Source of the DNA: Quillaja saponaria
Taxonomy: Eukaryota > Streptophyta > Magnoliopsida > Fabales > Quillajaceae
Assembly (NCBI GenBank): GCA_029379385.1
Contig: CM055607.1
Coordinates: 33,291,235-33,355,234, forward strand
Reading direction: 5' to 3'
Length of the DNA stretch: 64,000 nucleotides
The first letter of the stretch is position 1, and every line of letters starts with the position of its first letter. Below, in pieces: positions 13,466 through 26,128 of this stretch. The position numbers and the translations under genes are program-made. The notes under the pieces are model-generated. The model did no database searches and had not been told where the DNA came from. It was given only the letters and a program-made list of their open reading frames with translations.

Positions 13466-16400
13466 ATGGCATTTGGGTCATTCCCACCATGATCACGATC
13501 ACCACCTAGGCACCAACACCTCACTGGAAAGTAGGGAGAGAATATTTTCAGGTTGGGTCTCGCTGCTCACATTGGTTTGGCTTCTGGAAAAGCCTTGACT
13601 GGGTATCTTTCTGGTAGCTACTGCTATAATATCTGATGCAGCTCATTCCATATCCGATGTGGTAACTTAACATGCATTTCTTGGATCCACCATTATGTTT
13701 AGTGCTCAAATTTGCGAAATTTTTAATTTTTTGTCCTCATCATACATCAGCAAATTTTTTTTCATTGCATTTGTTGCTATAACATTTTTTTTTTAATATT
13801 ATGTGCAGTATTATTTCTAACACTAAGTTGAACAAATTTCGAACCTCCTTCAACTTCTAGGCTTTCCTTTTAATATTACTGCCTTACTTGGTATTGTGAA
13901 GTAGATGCTGAACGTGGAGGATCTAACTGGGATAATCATTGCTTGATTAGCCTTCAAAGCCTACTACATATAACATTAAGTATAGAAGATTTTTTTTTGT
14001 AGCATTAAGTATAGAAGATGCACACTCCGGATAAATTGCTGAATGGAATGTCTCATAGACCTTGTGCTATTATGTTTATCGTGAGACTATAATATAGATT
14101 TCATAATTTTTATCTCTTATGTTGCAGATTCTTAGTGGTGTAGTTTTGTGGTCTTACAAAGCTGCTAAGGGTCCTAAAGACAAAGAGCACCCATATGGTC
14201 ACTCTTGATTTGTATCTACAGCTACTCAGTTGATCTCAATCTATGCATGAACCTACTATTTTCTTATATAACATTGAAGTTGATAATTCATTAATCAAGA
14301 TATGCAGGACTAACTTCTATTCTAAATAGGCACTGAATAATACTTTTCTCTCCGAAATGCTTCATTTTTTTATAATTATCTTTTCTCTCTTGTTTTCTAT
14401 CAGGACATGGTAAAGTCAAGACTCTAGTGGCTCTTGGAATCTCTTGCACGTTTTTAGCGACTGGCTGTGGCATTTGCATGGCATGCTTCAGAGCTTTTGC
14501 TGGTATGGCTTAAAATTTCAACTTTAGTCTCTTTGATCATTTCAAACAATCTCCGTGAAAAAGTTGAAGAAAATACAATTGAATAAACATATTCTTATGG
14601 CTACTATCCTTTCTTAGAAGTCCTTGTTATTTGTGTGAAGAGATTGTTGTCTGCCACTCCTCAAATGGTTAACCAGGCATTGGCACATGAGCATGTGCAT
14701 AGCCATCAGCATGGTGGACATCCCCATGGAATTGACATGGATCATCCTTTCCTAGCTTTGAATATGACTATCATGTCAATATGCATAAAAGAAGGGTACT
14801 GTAACTGAAGTGACTTAGGAACAACGAAACTAGCTGGTGAGAGACAAGGCAGTGGACTGATGAAAGCAAATGCATGGCATCATCGTGTAGATGCAATTTC
14901 ATCAGTTGTCTCTGTTATCGGTGTTGGTAAGGAACCTTGTTGTCGCAATAAAATTTCGATTTTGGTCTAATTTGACATGTAACTGATTTTGAAGCATGAT
15001 ACATGAGCAGTTAGCTTTTAACTTATCTAAATATTAATTCACACCCATTGGTTGAACAGATGCTCTGTTGAGATGATAATAGTGATACGTTTTAGACTTA
15101 CTATAGATTCCAAGAGTTTGATGTTTGAGGGACTGATGATTCGCATACATTCCTCAATTCTTTTTGTCCACAAGTTTCAGAAAATGTTGATTGAGATTCT
15201 TCACACTTCTGTTCAACTAAATATTATCATTGAAGACCAATCTACCAATTGAAATAGACCTAGGTTGTAAATATCTATTGTGGCAAGGTCTACTTGATCT
15301 CTATCTTTGTGTTCATTTATGAAATTAGACATGCTGTGTTGTATAAACTACTATTTTCTTTTTTACCAACTTGATATATCAGAAAAACCACCGATCTTCA
15401 GGGGATTTTGATCACAACAAACTTTGTGAATAACATGTATTGCTTGTTGATCCCATTCTTGACTTTTTCAAGCATTTGGCTTGGCCGTTTGAGTCACTTC
15501 TGTTGTTTTTCATGTGCAATTTCAGGGGCAGATTACTGTGTATTTCTCATAGTTGATTCATTGCTAAGAAACACATAGTATTATCTTCTCTGTTGTCTTG
15601 TCAAGCCTCAGTTATGAACTTCATAATAATGTTTCGAACATCTAGTATTATGCACTATTACATATTTTAAGGTGATTGCCTTTCCGATATGAATACCTGT
15701 GAAAATGCTACTCATTCATGATTTCACCCTTCTCTAGAATATCTAATTACATTGCTTTGTGCTTCTTCTTGTGTGCACTCACTGACCAGAATTAAATTTG
15801 ACTTGGAGTAAAAGTTTTTGATCCCCTTGCAGGACTTGTTGTCTCGGGCATGATTTTGAAAGCTGGAACTGAAAGTGGTACCAGAGATAATAATCTATTC
15901 TTCATTTTTGCACCTCTTATGATATATTGTTATAGCTTACCATGAATGTCTAGTGGTGCTTCTCTTGGTTCTCATAACATATTTACCTAATTGTAGTTAA
16001 TTAGGAGTTGAACTGTCAGATGCATCAATTTGTTGATCCTAGTATCCAAATGATGGAAGTTGACAAAATCCTTCCTTTTCTTTATGTCCTCTCTCTTTGT
16101 GTATTCACACACGTGTTTTGTTTATTTTGAAATGGTTCCTGTTTTTCAATAGAATTGAAGGCACCAAGCGTATGTAAAACCTACGACCATCTATTTAGAT
16201 AAATATTCTCAGTTTTTGTTGATTTGACTCTTAAATCCATTCAGATTGTGTGACTTTTATGAAGAATTTTTAACATTCATAGTAAATGCTTGGCTAATTT
16301 GTTACATATTTTATGATTCTCTGCTTGTATTCCCAGAAAAGTAGGATTTAGAGTTAATTCTTATACACTGAGGTACATTACATGGTTTTTGATGTGGTCG

Positions 16401-18705
16401 ACACAGAAGTATATAAACGAGTACATGACGTAGTGAAAGTGTCAAATCAATGTCATTGTCAATAGAATTTCATATTCTAGCTCGGTGGTTTTACCATTCA
16501 AACTTAACATAAACTAATTTTCTTATGAAGCGCTTTCATTTTATACCATAATCATATTAGAGTAGTATCCTTGCCTTAGCTGATACGTCTTCAATAAAAG
16601 CTAGATAAATATGTTTATGTTCCGCAATAATGGTAGACATAGTAATGATGCTAGAATTCCTAACCGGTGAAGTGTGGTGGTTTTTCGTTTTGCTTCAATT
16701 TTACAGTGTGAATTACTTCTCAATTTGCTTGTATTGAACTTTGGATAGGGGAGATCCCATAGGTAGTTTGGTAGACATAAACAAACCAAGGGGGTCTTGA
16801 AAGTATTTTTATGAATAGGGTTTTCCTAATCCTTCTTTCTGAAAGGAAGAAGCTGATGTGGAGTGAATAGCTTCTTCCAGAACAAGTCACAAATAACTCA
16901 GTCCTCAGATTAGTAGTGATTTATTCTAGCCATATCAACAATATAGAGAGAGATAGGTATACCAAATATGAGCATCAAAAGGCAAAAGTATCATTGTTCT
17001 AAGTAGGGATTAGAGGTTTCTGTGATAGTTCTTCACAACCCCTGCTTGGGATCTCATCCGGAGGGTTTTGAACAGAAAATCATAACCGCCTACGTGTAAC
17101 TCTTCTTTGAAGTTTTTAGTAGTTTGTTTGGTCTCTCAGGGGCCAGGGCCAGAAATTTTATGTGGCACATACACAGATTGAGGGTTGTTCATATACAGTT
17201 ATATAGAATTTTGTTGTCAAAACATAGGCCGTAACTCTTCATTAAGTCCTTCCCATGCATGTGGCCCTTGCCTTCCTGATAGCCCCTCCATAGTAGGTTC
17301 AAAATGCCAAAGCTTTGTGCCTTCTTTTCAAGATATACTCCATGAAAAGGTTCCTCCTTGCTCTCTTGCTAATGAATAAATTGGTTTTACAGTGACCACT
17401 AGTTGATTGGTTTTTCCCTTTGTTGTTCTTGGCAGAGTAGTTGAATAGCATTGCTCAGATGACCATCCTGACCATCATGTTACATCAGTTTTCTCTCAAT
17501 TTCAGACAGTAACTAAAACTATAGAAAAGATGCCAATTTTTATCTGCAACATCCTGGATTCCTATTATGTAGTTATTAAAAAGCCTAACAATATATTCAG
17601 ACAGTTTCAGTAAAAAGAAAGCGGCTTTTCTTTCTACAATTTAGATTTACAATGTCAGCTATAATTGTTAGTGTTGAACGGAATGGAATGTGATCAGTAT
17701 CATCATATTGTGTTCTGAGCATGCTCTCTTATCATGTCCCGAAGTAGTCTTTTCACAAACACCTATTTTCTTGGTGGTTACCAATTTCTTATGATGTGAT
17801 CTTACTCTCTGGTACCTTTTAACTCTGTTTATCCTTGTTTAAATTTTCATGTAGGGTGCAGTTTCACATATTGCTCCAGCAGAACAAACCAGCAAGACAG
17901 GAAGCAGCTATTACTGATATCATCTTGTGGAAGTTCCCAGAGGTAATTTAATATTTCCCTCTTACATTCCTTTAAAATATATATATGTGAAAATTCTGTC
18001 CAGTTTATAAATATGATGTGGATGAACATGTGGATTAGCAAGGTGCGTTGCTACCACAGGAGGTAATAATCCTTATTCTCCTGAAGGAGACAGCTGGACA
18101 CCTTGTGTCTGAAAAATGAGAATGAAATATTGCATGCTCAAGTTAAATAAATTCAATAGGACTCATCAGGTTAAATAGTGTCTTTAGAGCTTCAGTGATT
18201 TAATATTTTCTAGTTTTGTTTAGTCTGACTCTTGTATACATCTAGTTATGCTGCTTGAACCGATTTCTGCGAGGGAGGCTTAACCGCAAGACAACATGGA
18301 TTTCTATGTGTATATTATGTGCAGTTGGTTGATAACAAAAGTGGAAGTGTTTGTGAGCATTTATGTTTGAGCCATAAATGATAGTGACTTGTTTCAGAAA
18401 ATGCATGTTGAGTGCATTACACCACACTTATTTGATGCTAAGATTGTTGTTCAAATTGAGGTTTCCATGTGCCCTGACATATCGATTCGGTAAGTTCATT
18501 TTTCTAACCTTGATTAGTTTGATGATTGTATTTGTTTCCCTCTCACTCTTATGGTAATGTATATACATTTTGTTCATCCAGACAGGCAGTGGTAATGGTG
18601 GACAAAGCAGAAAAATGGATTTTGAAGGGAGTCTCTAATGTTATTCATGCTCAGCAACAGCATTCAACTTCGTTTGTGACATCCAATTACACGGTCCGAC
18701 CATGA
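13466..18705 (+). pseudogene. MTPC1: Decayed metal tolerance protein (MTPC1/MTP6-like)
   Basis: Exon-like blocks at about 13466-13661, 14128-14197, 14404-14502, 14620-14926, 15798-15877, 17855-17942, 18398-18489 and 18582-18705 line up in order with a cation diffusion facilitator. They show a His-rich start (HHDHDHH), RLGLAAHIGLASGKALTGYL, DAAHSISD, HPYGHGK across a splice junction, the loop HEHVHSHQHGGHPHG, MTIMSICIKEG, HHRVDAISSVVSVIGVG and FDPLAGLVVSGMILKAG. The zinc-binding HxxxD-type motifs survive. Such proteins export Zn, Fe or Mn from the cytosol in exchange for protons. The frame is broken repeatedly: extra bases near 13550 and at 13618-13620, stops after IKEG near 14800, stops in front of FDPLAG near 15800, and indels in 17855-17942. 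The last two blocks stay open to a TGA at 18703. I read it as a pseudogene. The assignment rests on motif order and on its SANT/RERE and NF-YB neighbours. Confidence 0.78.
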
Positions 18706-20164
18706 ACAAAAATCTTTAAGCAGAGTCGATAAATACTTGTAATCGCCATGTTTTGCATTATGTTGCTTAGAAGGAACAGATAGGATTAGTCTTTTTAGTT
18801 CATAAAACAATGATACTACAATTCTAGAACTAAGTTAGGTGGATTTCTTCAAATAAAAGTAAAATTGTCATTCCTTCAGTAATATTGTGACACATTATAT
18901 ATATATTTTTAAAAACTATAATAAATATGCAGCCCCTTTTTTGTTTTCTGTTGGCAAATATTCTTTTATTTATTTCTTTCTGCAACTAGATTTAAAAAAG
19001 AAAAAGAGAAGACTATTCAAAAATCCAAACTTGTTCTGGTTAAAGCAAATTCCTGATTAAACCTGCATGACCCTTGACATTCAATTGATAAAAATCAAAA
19101 CTTGAACGAGAATGATCAACCAAAATAATAATAAATTGAAAAAAGAGAGGAAAATTAAGCATTTTTATTCATAGATATAAATAACTAAATAAAATAGAGG
19201 AAATTAAGCTAATAATTCTAGTCTCATTTAATTTAATCAGAGAATAATATAAATTCCGAAAATGATATCATCATCTCGATTGCTCTTTCTATCAATCTCG
19301 TACTAATTGATATTCGATTTTTCAAAAAAGAGAAATTGAGTTAGGGCTCAGAAGGATCCGTTGGTAGGTTTTTAATCACAAAGGAAAATTTTGTTTTCCC
19401 TCATAAAATAGGTAGTTTTCCACATAACTGCCCTAACTCTTCATCTCTTCTTCTTTATTGAAAAGAGAAAGAAACGAATAAGAAAGAAAAATAAATAATT
19501 TGGCAGGCTCAAGAAAATGATGGATTCTTCTGTATATATAGAAGACGATATCTGAATTAGGGTTTCTTTTTTGGAACCGTGGCTGTGGCTGAGGATAGCT
19601 TAAGCTGCAACTGTGATGCTGAATTACAAAACTACCCTCCAATGTTGCAAGCTGCGGCCTTGGGCAATTAAAGGGGTTGTTAGGGGCTTCATTCTCCAAA
19701 AGCTTTGTGCTTTAGGATTTGGTCAGTCTATAAAACCCCATTTTAACTGATCTGTTAGCCCAGAGGCCTCATTCTCCAAAAGCTTTGTGCTTTAGTTAAT
19801 ACTTGTTATTGGGTAGAAACTCACTAGCAAGTAGCAGATTCATTCTTCAACCAAATTCATACAATATACATGCCATCTGTGAAAAACATCCACAATTTGC
19901 AGAGTCCAAGTTCCAATTTTGAAGTCCCTAAACAGAACTTATTGGACAAATAAATGGAATTGATAGATAGGATCATGACAGTGAGACCCCTTTAATTATT
20001 TCAACAAGCAGAACCATCATTGACATTGGTTAATTATTTGCAGTATAGCTTAATTTCAAGACCATTGATGCTTTTCAGTTTTCGTACTCTCCTGTCCAAG
20101 TCTATGTGTGACAACCGTGGTGTACAGCTAGTTAAGCAAACACTTACAGAACATGTTTGACTGA
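18706..20164. other. Intergenic region with a 27-bp direct repeat
   Basis: No supported gene. Two identical 27-bp copies starting TCATTCTCCAAAAGC lie at 19689-19715 and 19769-19795. A minus-strand open frame at 19433-19699 has no ATG start and no known domain. The final 150 bases are probably the 3' UTR of the IDD gene on the minus strand. Confidence 0.5.
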
Positions 20165-22418
20165 TCAGATGTCCCAAATGGGCTTATCCATAGCTGAATC
20201 CCCATGAGAAAGTTGGTGCTGAAAAGGACTCATAATTGGTAATCTCTGCTGGCTCATTGCTTCCATCTCCAACCTATGTTGCTGATGCTGTTCATGTAAA
20301 TTCATTGGCCTTGACCCTTCAACTCCCAAGAAGTCAACAGTTGTTACGTCAGTCCCTCTAAATCCTGATGGCCCCATTGGGTTCCTTTCTGTTCGATTTC
20401 TTCCATGGATCAAACTCGAACTTCTTGTACTACTATCCTCTAGTTCCACATTCTTCATGAATGTTTGGTTTTGTTCACTCATGAATGTTTGGTTTTGTTC
20501 ACTCATGAACATTCCCATTCCCATAACATTCATTGGGGAACCGCTAGGATTAGCATCAAATAATTGTGACATTTCTTGTGGACCTTTTTGCAAGAGTTGG
20601 TTTGTGAATGCTCCACCATTGATTCCATTCATGTTAGATTGATCAGATTGTGGTTGGAACTGTTCGTATGAGGAGTTATGCTGCTGGACTGAGCTGGAAT
20701 ATGGTGGTCTAATGGGTGAGACCTGCTCAGGACCAGCCATACTACTAACAAAGCTCTTTTGCATCATAGGAGAGTTTAGTACTATTGCTTGCTGTGGCTC
20801 CCATTTGAGCTGCTTTCTGTAATAAGGCTGTTGCAGACATATGAGCAGACGCAGAAATTAGACCACCATTTTTGCTGTCTTGGAGGTAATTGAAGCCAGA
20901 GGAGCTATTGGAACTGAGCTGGAGGCTAGAAGAAGAGGAGGAGATACTTCTTGGAGTGCCAAACAATGTACCTGAGCTACTAGAGAACATGCCCCCACCC
21001 ATGTTCATAGTCTTGAATGGCATCGGGACAAGTTCTTGAGGAAAGGATTTCAGTTGGTTGATCTTGGGGTCATAGTGGTTGAATTCTGAAGCAGTGCTGT
21101 TGCTGGTGTTTGGTGGCATTGAGGACATGAGGTCAGGCATTTGGTTCAGTAAGCTTGGTGTGTTTGTTAGTCCCTGGTTCATTTTGTTGTTTTCTTCAGC
21201 TAATGCATCACAAAAAGCTCTGTGGGTGATAAAACTGTCTCTCCTGCACATTTCGAGAAATCAACAATGAACATCCAGGGTTCTCTAAAAATAGAAAAAA
21301 GGGACCCTCTATGAATTCTCTTCAAGACTGATTCATGCACATGTATGTAAAAGTGATTCAGGATGATGTTATTACATGTTACCTGGAAAAGATGGTTCCA
21401 CAATCACATTTGTATTCTCTAGTACCACAGGTCTTTTGGTGTGCCTTCCAATCAGATTGCACTGCATATTTCTTGGAGCACTTGTCACATTTCCATTTCT
21501 TCTCACCATGTTTCCTGCTAAAATGTTTTTTGATGCCAGTCAGGTCTCCTAATGCACGAGCACGGTTGTGGTGGACACAAGATGGCTCAGGGCAAATATA
21601 CACCCGTTTCCTGACATCAGTGCTGGTTCTTTGTCTAAGTTTCCATGGAAGATTATGACCTCTGCGGTGCAATTGAAGGTTTTGATCTCTTTGAAACCCT
21701 TTGTTGCAAATCTCACACACAAACCTGTTTGTCGCCATTAGTGTCGTTGGCGATAAAGCAATAACTTCAGCATTTGGGTCTGGTTCATAAAAATTGTTCA
21801 TTAGCCTAACCTTGTAAAATGACTGAAAATAATGATGTTACTATAAGAACAATCTCTCTTTGGAAAGCAAAAACTTTACTTTTACAAGGAGTCATTCATA
21901 ATAATCAAGCAGTGCACTTATTTTCACCTCATAGGCAAAAAGTTTAGTGAAGAAAATAGTTCTTAACAGTTATTGAAATCACAGATCAATAATTGAACCT
22001 TCTACCTAACAATAATTCTCCATTCAAGCTCCCATAGGGCCATCTATGATATCAAAGAATTCAACTGACAAGAACACTTGGATTGCTCCAGTTCTTTCAA
22101 GTTTTCATTACAAACATCAGAAAAATTCTGAGTCCATGCCACCAAATGTTTGATATGTAATACAAATTTATACATGAACCTGTTAGGTTTTAGAGGGAAG
22201 TTGAACTTGCCTGGAGTTCCAGGAAGATTTCTTTTCTTCTTTGGTGGCTGTTGCGGCTGCTTTGGGTTGGCAGAGCCATTGCTGTTGCTAGCAGCAGATG
22301 GTCCTGAACTTGAGCCATGGAAGTGATTTTCTAGCTGTTGTTCCTGCTTCTCTTGATGGACTTCTTCCCCAGTATTTCCTGAAGAGAAACTCCCTTCATC
22401 ACCTGTGATGTTTGACAT
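20165..22418 (-). CDS. INDETERMINATE-DOMAIN C2H2 transcription factor
   Basis: Exons 22211-22418, 21383-21779 and 20165-21243 on the minus strand encode an IDD protein. After an N-terminus starting MSNITGDEGSF comes the nuclear signal PKKKRNLPGTP. The four-finger ID domain occupies about residues 60-235: two C2H2 fingers (FVCEICNKGFQRDQN; YICPEPSCVHHN) and two C2HC fingers (KCDKCSKKYAVQSDW; YKCDCGTIFSRRDSF). The C-terminus has the IDD-type motifs ATALLQKAAQMG and DFLGV. IDD proteins are nuclear DNA-binding regulators of development and metabolism, often working with DELLA/SCR partners. Intron 1 uses a GC donor. Length would be 560 residues, but the total is one base over a multiple of three: an extra A in an AAA (plus-strand TTT 20775-20777) breaks the frame between NST and SPMMQKSF. 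Read literally the protein stops after about 367 residues, with fingers intact and DFLGV lost. Which IDD subgroup member it is remains open. Confidence 0.88.
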
Positions 22419-22690
22419 TTGAATGTAAAAAGAGGCTCTAAAAATTAAAGAAGCTTGTTTCTGTCTTTTCTCTTTCTTCTCTCTTCTTTTTTCCTTGTTG
22501 TCAGTGCTTGATCTCCCCAAAAGTTGGGGCTTGTTTTTTGCTGAACGCTAGACAAGAAAGCTGCTCTTGCTAGAGGAAGACAAAATACCAAGGAATTCTC
22601 CCTTTTTTCTGGGGAGAAGGAAGCTATAGCTGCTATGAATCTAACATTGGAACCAGCGGGTCTTCTTTGGCCTTATATAAATATATATCT
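22419..22690 (-). promoter_or_regulatory. IDD 5' leader and core promoter region
   Basis: Reading on the minus strand, sequence just before the ATG is A/G-rich. An open stretch continues upstream of the start without an in-frame ATG before 22418. A TATATATTTATATAA-like stretch lies near 22672-22687, some 250-270 bases upstream of the start codon, and is the best TATA candidate. The transcription start is inferred. Confidence 0.35.
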
Positions 22691-25600
22691 AGTGTTAATA
22701 AGCACAACTGTTTGGAAAATGTCCCTAAATTATTAGATATAGTTTATTTCACTTTTTTTTTATAAATAAAATAAAATCATATTCGTTAAGATAATTAGAA
22801 CCTCTTAATTATTGTCAATTAGTTAAGAGTGTCATAACCTGAAGTCCTTAATTAGCAGCAAATTTCTAGAAGGATTTTTGAATAAGGAAATAGCTTTTTT
22901 ACGACAAAATATTATAGTTCATTAGCCTTCAAACAAATATAACCAATCATTGCTAGTTGAAGATGTAGGTGGTCTTTAGGTCAAAGGTATGTCCAAGAGC
23001 AGAGTTCTGCAAAAGAACAGGTATTACACTTCACTGTAAATCCCATGTTACTTTCTATTGAACTGTCCATTAAGTACTCCCAATTGCTAACTACTTCCCC
23101 ACAACGACAAAGTCTTGAAACTAAATCATATCGGACGGAAATTATATGAATTTTCACAAAACTAATTAATATTTTCTTACTTTTATTCATTCATTTATTC
23201 TGTGTTTTTTTTCTTTTTACTTTCATGTAATCAAAGTTAAATCTTATTACATTTTTCATAATGAAATATTTAATTATTATTTTATTAAATAAATAAAAAT
23301 ATAAATAAGATATTGTATACTTTTCAACATAATATCACATTATTATTACTTTTTATCATACTTATATTAAAGTTGAAATTTAAAATTTTCAGATAACGGT
23401 TATAAAGGATAGCGTAAATAGTATTAAATTTTTTAATAAAGAAAAAAAAAAAAAGATAGTTAAAGTTGAATCAGTCTAACCTATATTAAGAGCAGTCTGA
23501 ATAACTTAGTCTAAATGAAGGGTCAAAATATATTAACGCCCAGTTGTTATTTCAGGAACCAACCCTATTGTCTTGGACCACTCCTTTTGTCTGTCATGCA
23601 TTTTCAACAAATTCTTATACACCAAGTATATCATTGTCTTTTAGCAAAACATATGTTTCCTCAATTAATTAAGATTAAACTGCATAACTATGTATTTGTA
23701 TATATATTAATACAAATCGATAGTGACTAATATCATGGGCCAAACTCTTTTATATCTCATTGAGGAACAAGCCAATCTGAGCATCTTTGTTTCAAGAATT
23801 CTTCAACAAGTAATGGCAGATATAAAACATGTTGTTGCTTTGTTTTCCTAACAACATTGGCTAAGAGCATCCTATGGCCACCTAAACTTTTCATTAGATT
23901 ATTAATTGAGAAATGATATGTACCATGTTAATGTGGTTAAGTATGAATTAATTCTTGTTGAAATAGAAATTGAGTTTTCCAAATTAGGATTCTCAAGTTA
24001 GAATTTCAATTATAATAAACAATTACTTTAATTATAAAAAAATAAATAAGTTTCTTTGTATGTATAGACTCAAAATATGATGATTTACCTAATTGAGTTT
24101 TGGTGAAAAATGATTTTGTCAATTAGGAGGAAACTTGAAGAGAGATATTGATTCGTAATAGTCTATTGTATGCTAATAACATTTTATTGCTACGACAATC
24201 TTCATTGTTATATGACACTTTATGTTCAAACCTAGGATTAGGGGAAGAAAATATGTTTAAATTAGTACCAATCTCCCCTAAGTAGCTGACAATGTTACTA
24301 AATTCTCTATTACGTGACTGAAAAAATACATGTAAAATGTGTCAATCTGGTTGAGCATAAATTAATTATTCATGTCCCAATAGGAGACAATAGAGACATG
24401 TAGTGCTTATTGCACAAAATCAAAACAAAATCTTGATTTATTTATACCATGAATTTCAAATTCATGAATTAAGCTCAAGATTATATATGTGGTTTGCCTA
24501 AGACCTCAAGTCATTAATTTTTTCTTTATGAATTTAAAAGTTGAAAATGAAATGTGCATGACATGTCATGTTGTTTAGTTGCAGTTTCCATACGCTTAAT
24601 GGAAAGCAACAAGCAAACAAGAAGACAGAAAACAGAATATCCAACATGGAGGGAAGTATTTTAATTAAGATCAAAATGATGGCTTAGTAATTATCGATAA
24701 ACATTGACGAATTTAATGAATCAAACATAAACACAACAACATAAGGACAAAAATATTTGAATATACTATATCTATTATTCATATAGTTTTGTTGATTATA
24801 TTATGTAAAAAACTGAATTATGGTCGACCTAAGCAGCATTCGGGTGCTAATCCTTCATTGTTTAGATTGACCTAGTTGCTAATTGACATAAGCAAATAAT
24901 CCTACAGATAAAACCAATACCAAAGACGGCCATGGAATATTCATTTCCTTAAACATATTTTATTATTATTCTAATTACTTTTTAATGTTTATATATGAAA
25001 AGTTAAACAAATGGATAGATTAATTTTGTTGATATAGACATGTTATATTACTTCTTTTTGAACAGTTGATCGGTAATTATATTACCATGTTGGAGCATAT
25101 CAGAGAACAAGAAGACCAACTATGTAATTTGATTGTGATAAGAAACAAGAGGGGCACGTGAGTATGTGACCCTTCCTATGCATTCAGATTGAGGCTCTTC
25201 AAAACTTACTTCTGGGTCAGCGAGATTATACAATTAACTGGCTGGTGGCATTTGCCGGGGGGAGTCAGGGGACAATGGTATATATGCACAACTTTGGTGA
25301 CTGCATATGCAAATGAATCACATCCCATTTCTCAAAAAGAAAGTACAACTTGAGATCCTCTAACTTAGAAGTTAAAACTCAATGTCCACATTCTGATGCC
25401 CTTATGTCATAAAATGAAGAACCCAGCGAATGAGAGATTTCCTTATGTCAAAAGGCCAGAAACCATATGTCTATTAATAACATTGGCAGAGAAAATTAGC
25501 ACATTAGCAATTCAAATTGAAGGTAAAAGAAAAGCTTATACTTAATGTGCTTAAATGTCTGAATTGAGTGTATACCTATATGACATATCACAAGTCACAA

Positions 25601-26128
25601 CCTATCTCAAGAATCTCTTTAGTATTGCAGATGAAGGTCATATATAAGGGAAGTATATTATAAAATAGAACACCGATTATTCATTTTCACATGTTTATTG
25701 TGAGGGCGCACAGCCAGCTGAAACACAATTTCCTGCATCACATAATGTTGGTGATTGGCTGCTACAAATCTCTTCCTGTCAAGCCATAGTTTAACATTAG
25801 AGGAAGTCTCATATGAAATGAAACTACAACTTTTGTAGACTTCAATAACCATTTAGATAATGTGACACCATTTGAGGGAATGTTCTTACCACTTTTCCTT
25901 TCTAAGCTTCAGAACCAAGAGTGCTAGCCTTGCAATAATATCCTCGCTTGTGTGATATTTGATTATTCCACCAGTCACATACTGCAAGAAGTTGAGTGAT
26001 TGTAGAAGATCACAATGATCTTCTCGTATAGTTAAGGAAACACTTGAAACAATAAAGTCATCCAATTTGGCCATAACATTAAGAGAGTTAAAGACTTAGG
26101 CCCCTAGGAAGTGGCCAGCCAAATCTTT
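22691..26128. other. Intergenic region, no gene recognised
   Basis: AT-rich sequence between two minus-strand genes. Small minus-strand open frames at 25658-25852 and 25886-26074 carry no domain I recognise and cannot be spliced convincingly to the SANT/RERE-like remnant upstream of them. A GCACGTG G-box-like word sits near 25155. Nothing else can be supported. Confidence 0.45.

Noticed and set aside
14197..14212. Apparent in-frame TGA after HPYGH in the MTPC1-like gene
   Set aside because: A splice donor at 14198 (TATG|GTCACT) joined to the acceptor at 14403 restores HPYGHGK, so this stop lies in the intron and is not a lesion.
19433..19699. 88-codon minus-strand frame as a small protein gene
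   Set aside because: It lacks an ATG at its start, has no recognisable domain, and part of it overlaps the 27-bp direct repeat.
25658..26074. Two minus-strand frames downstream of the SANT/RERE remnant as further exons
   Set aside because: Neither shows family motifs nor compatible splice sites, and the remnant's conserved C-terminus already ends upstream of them.
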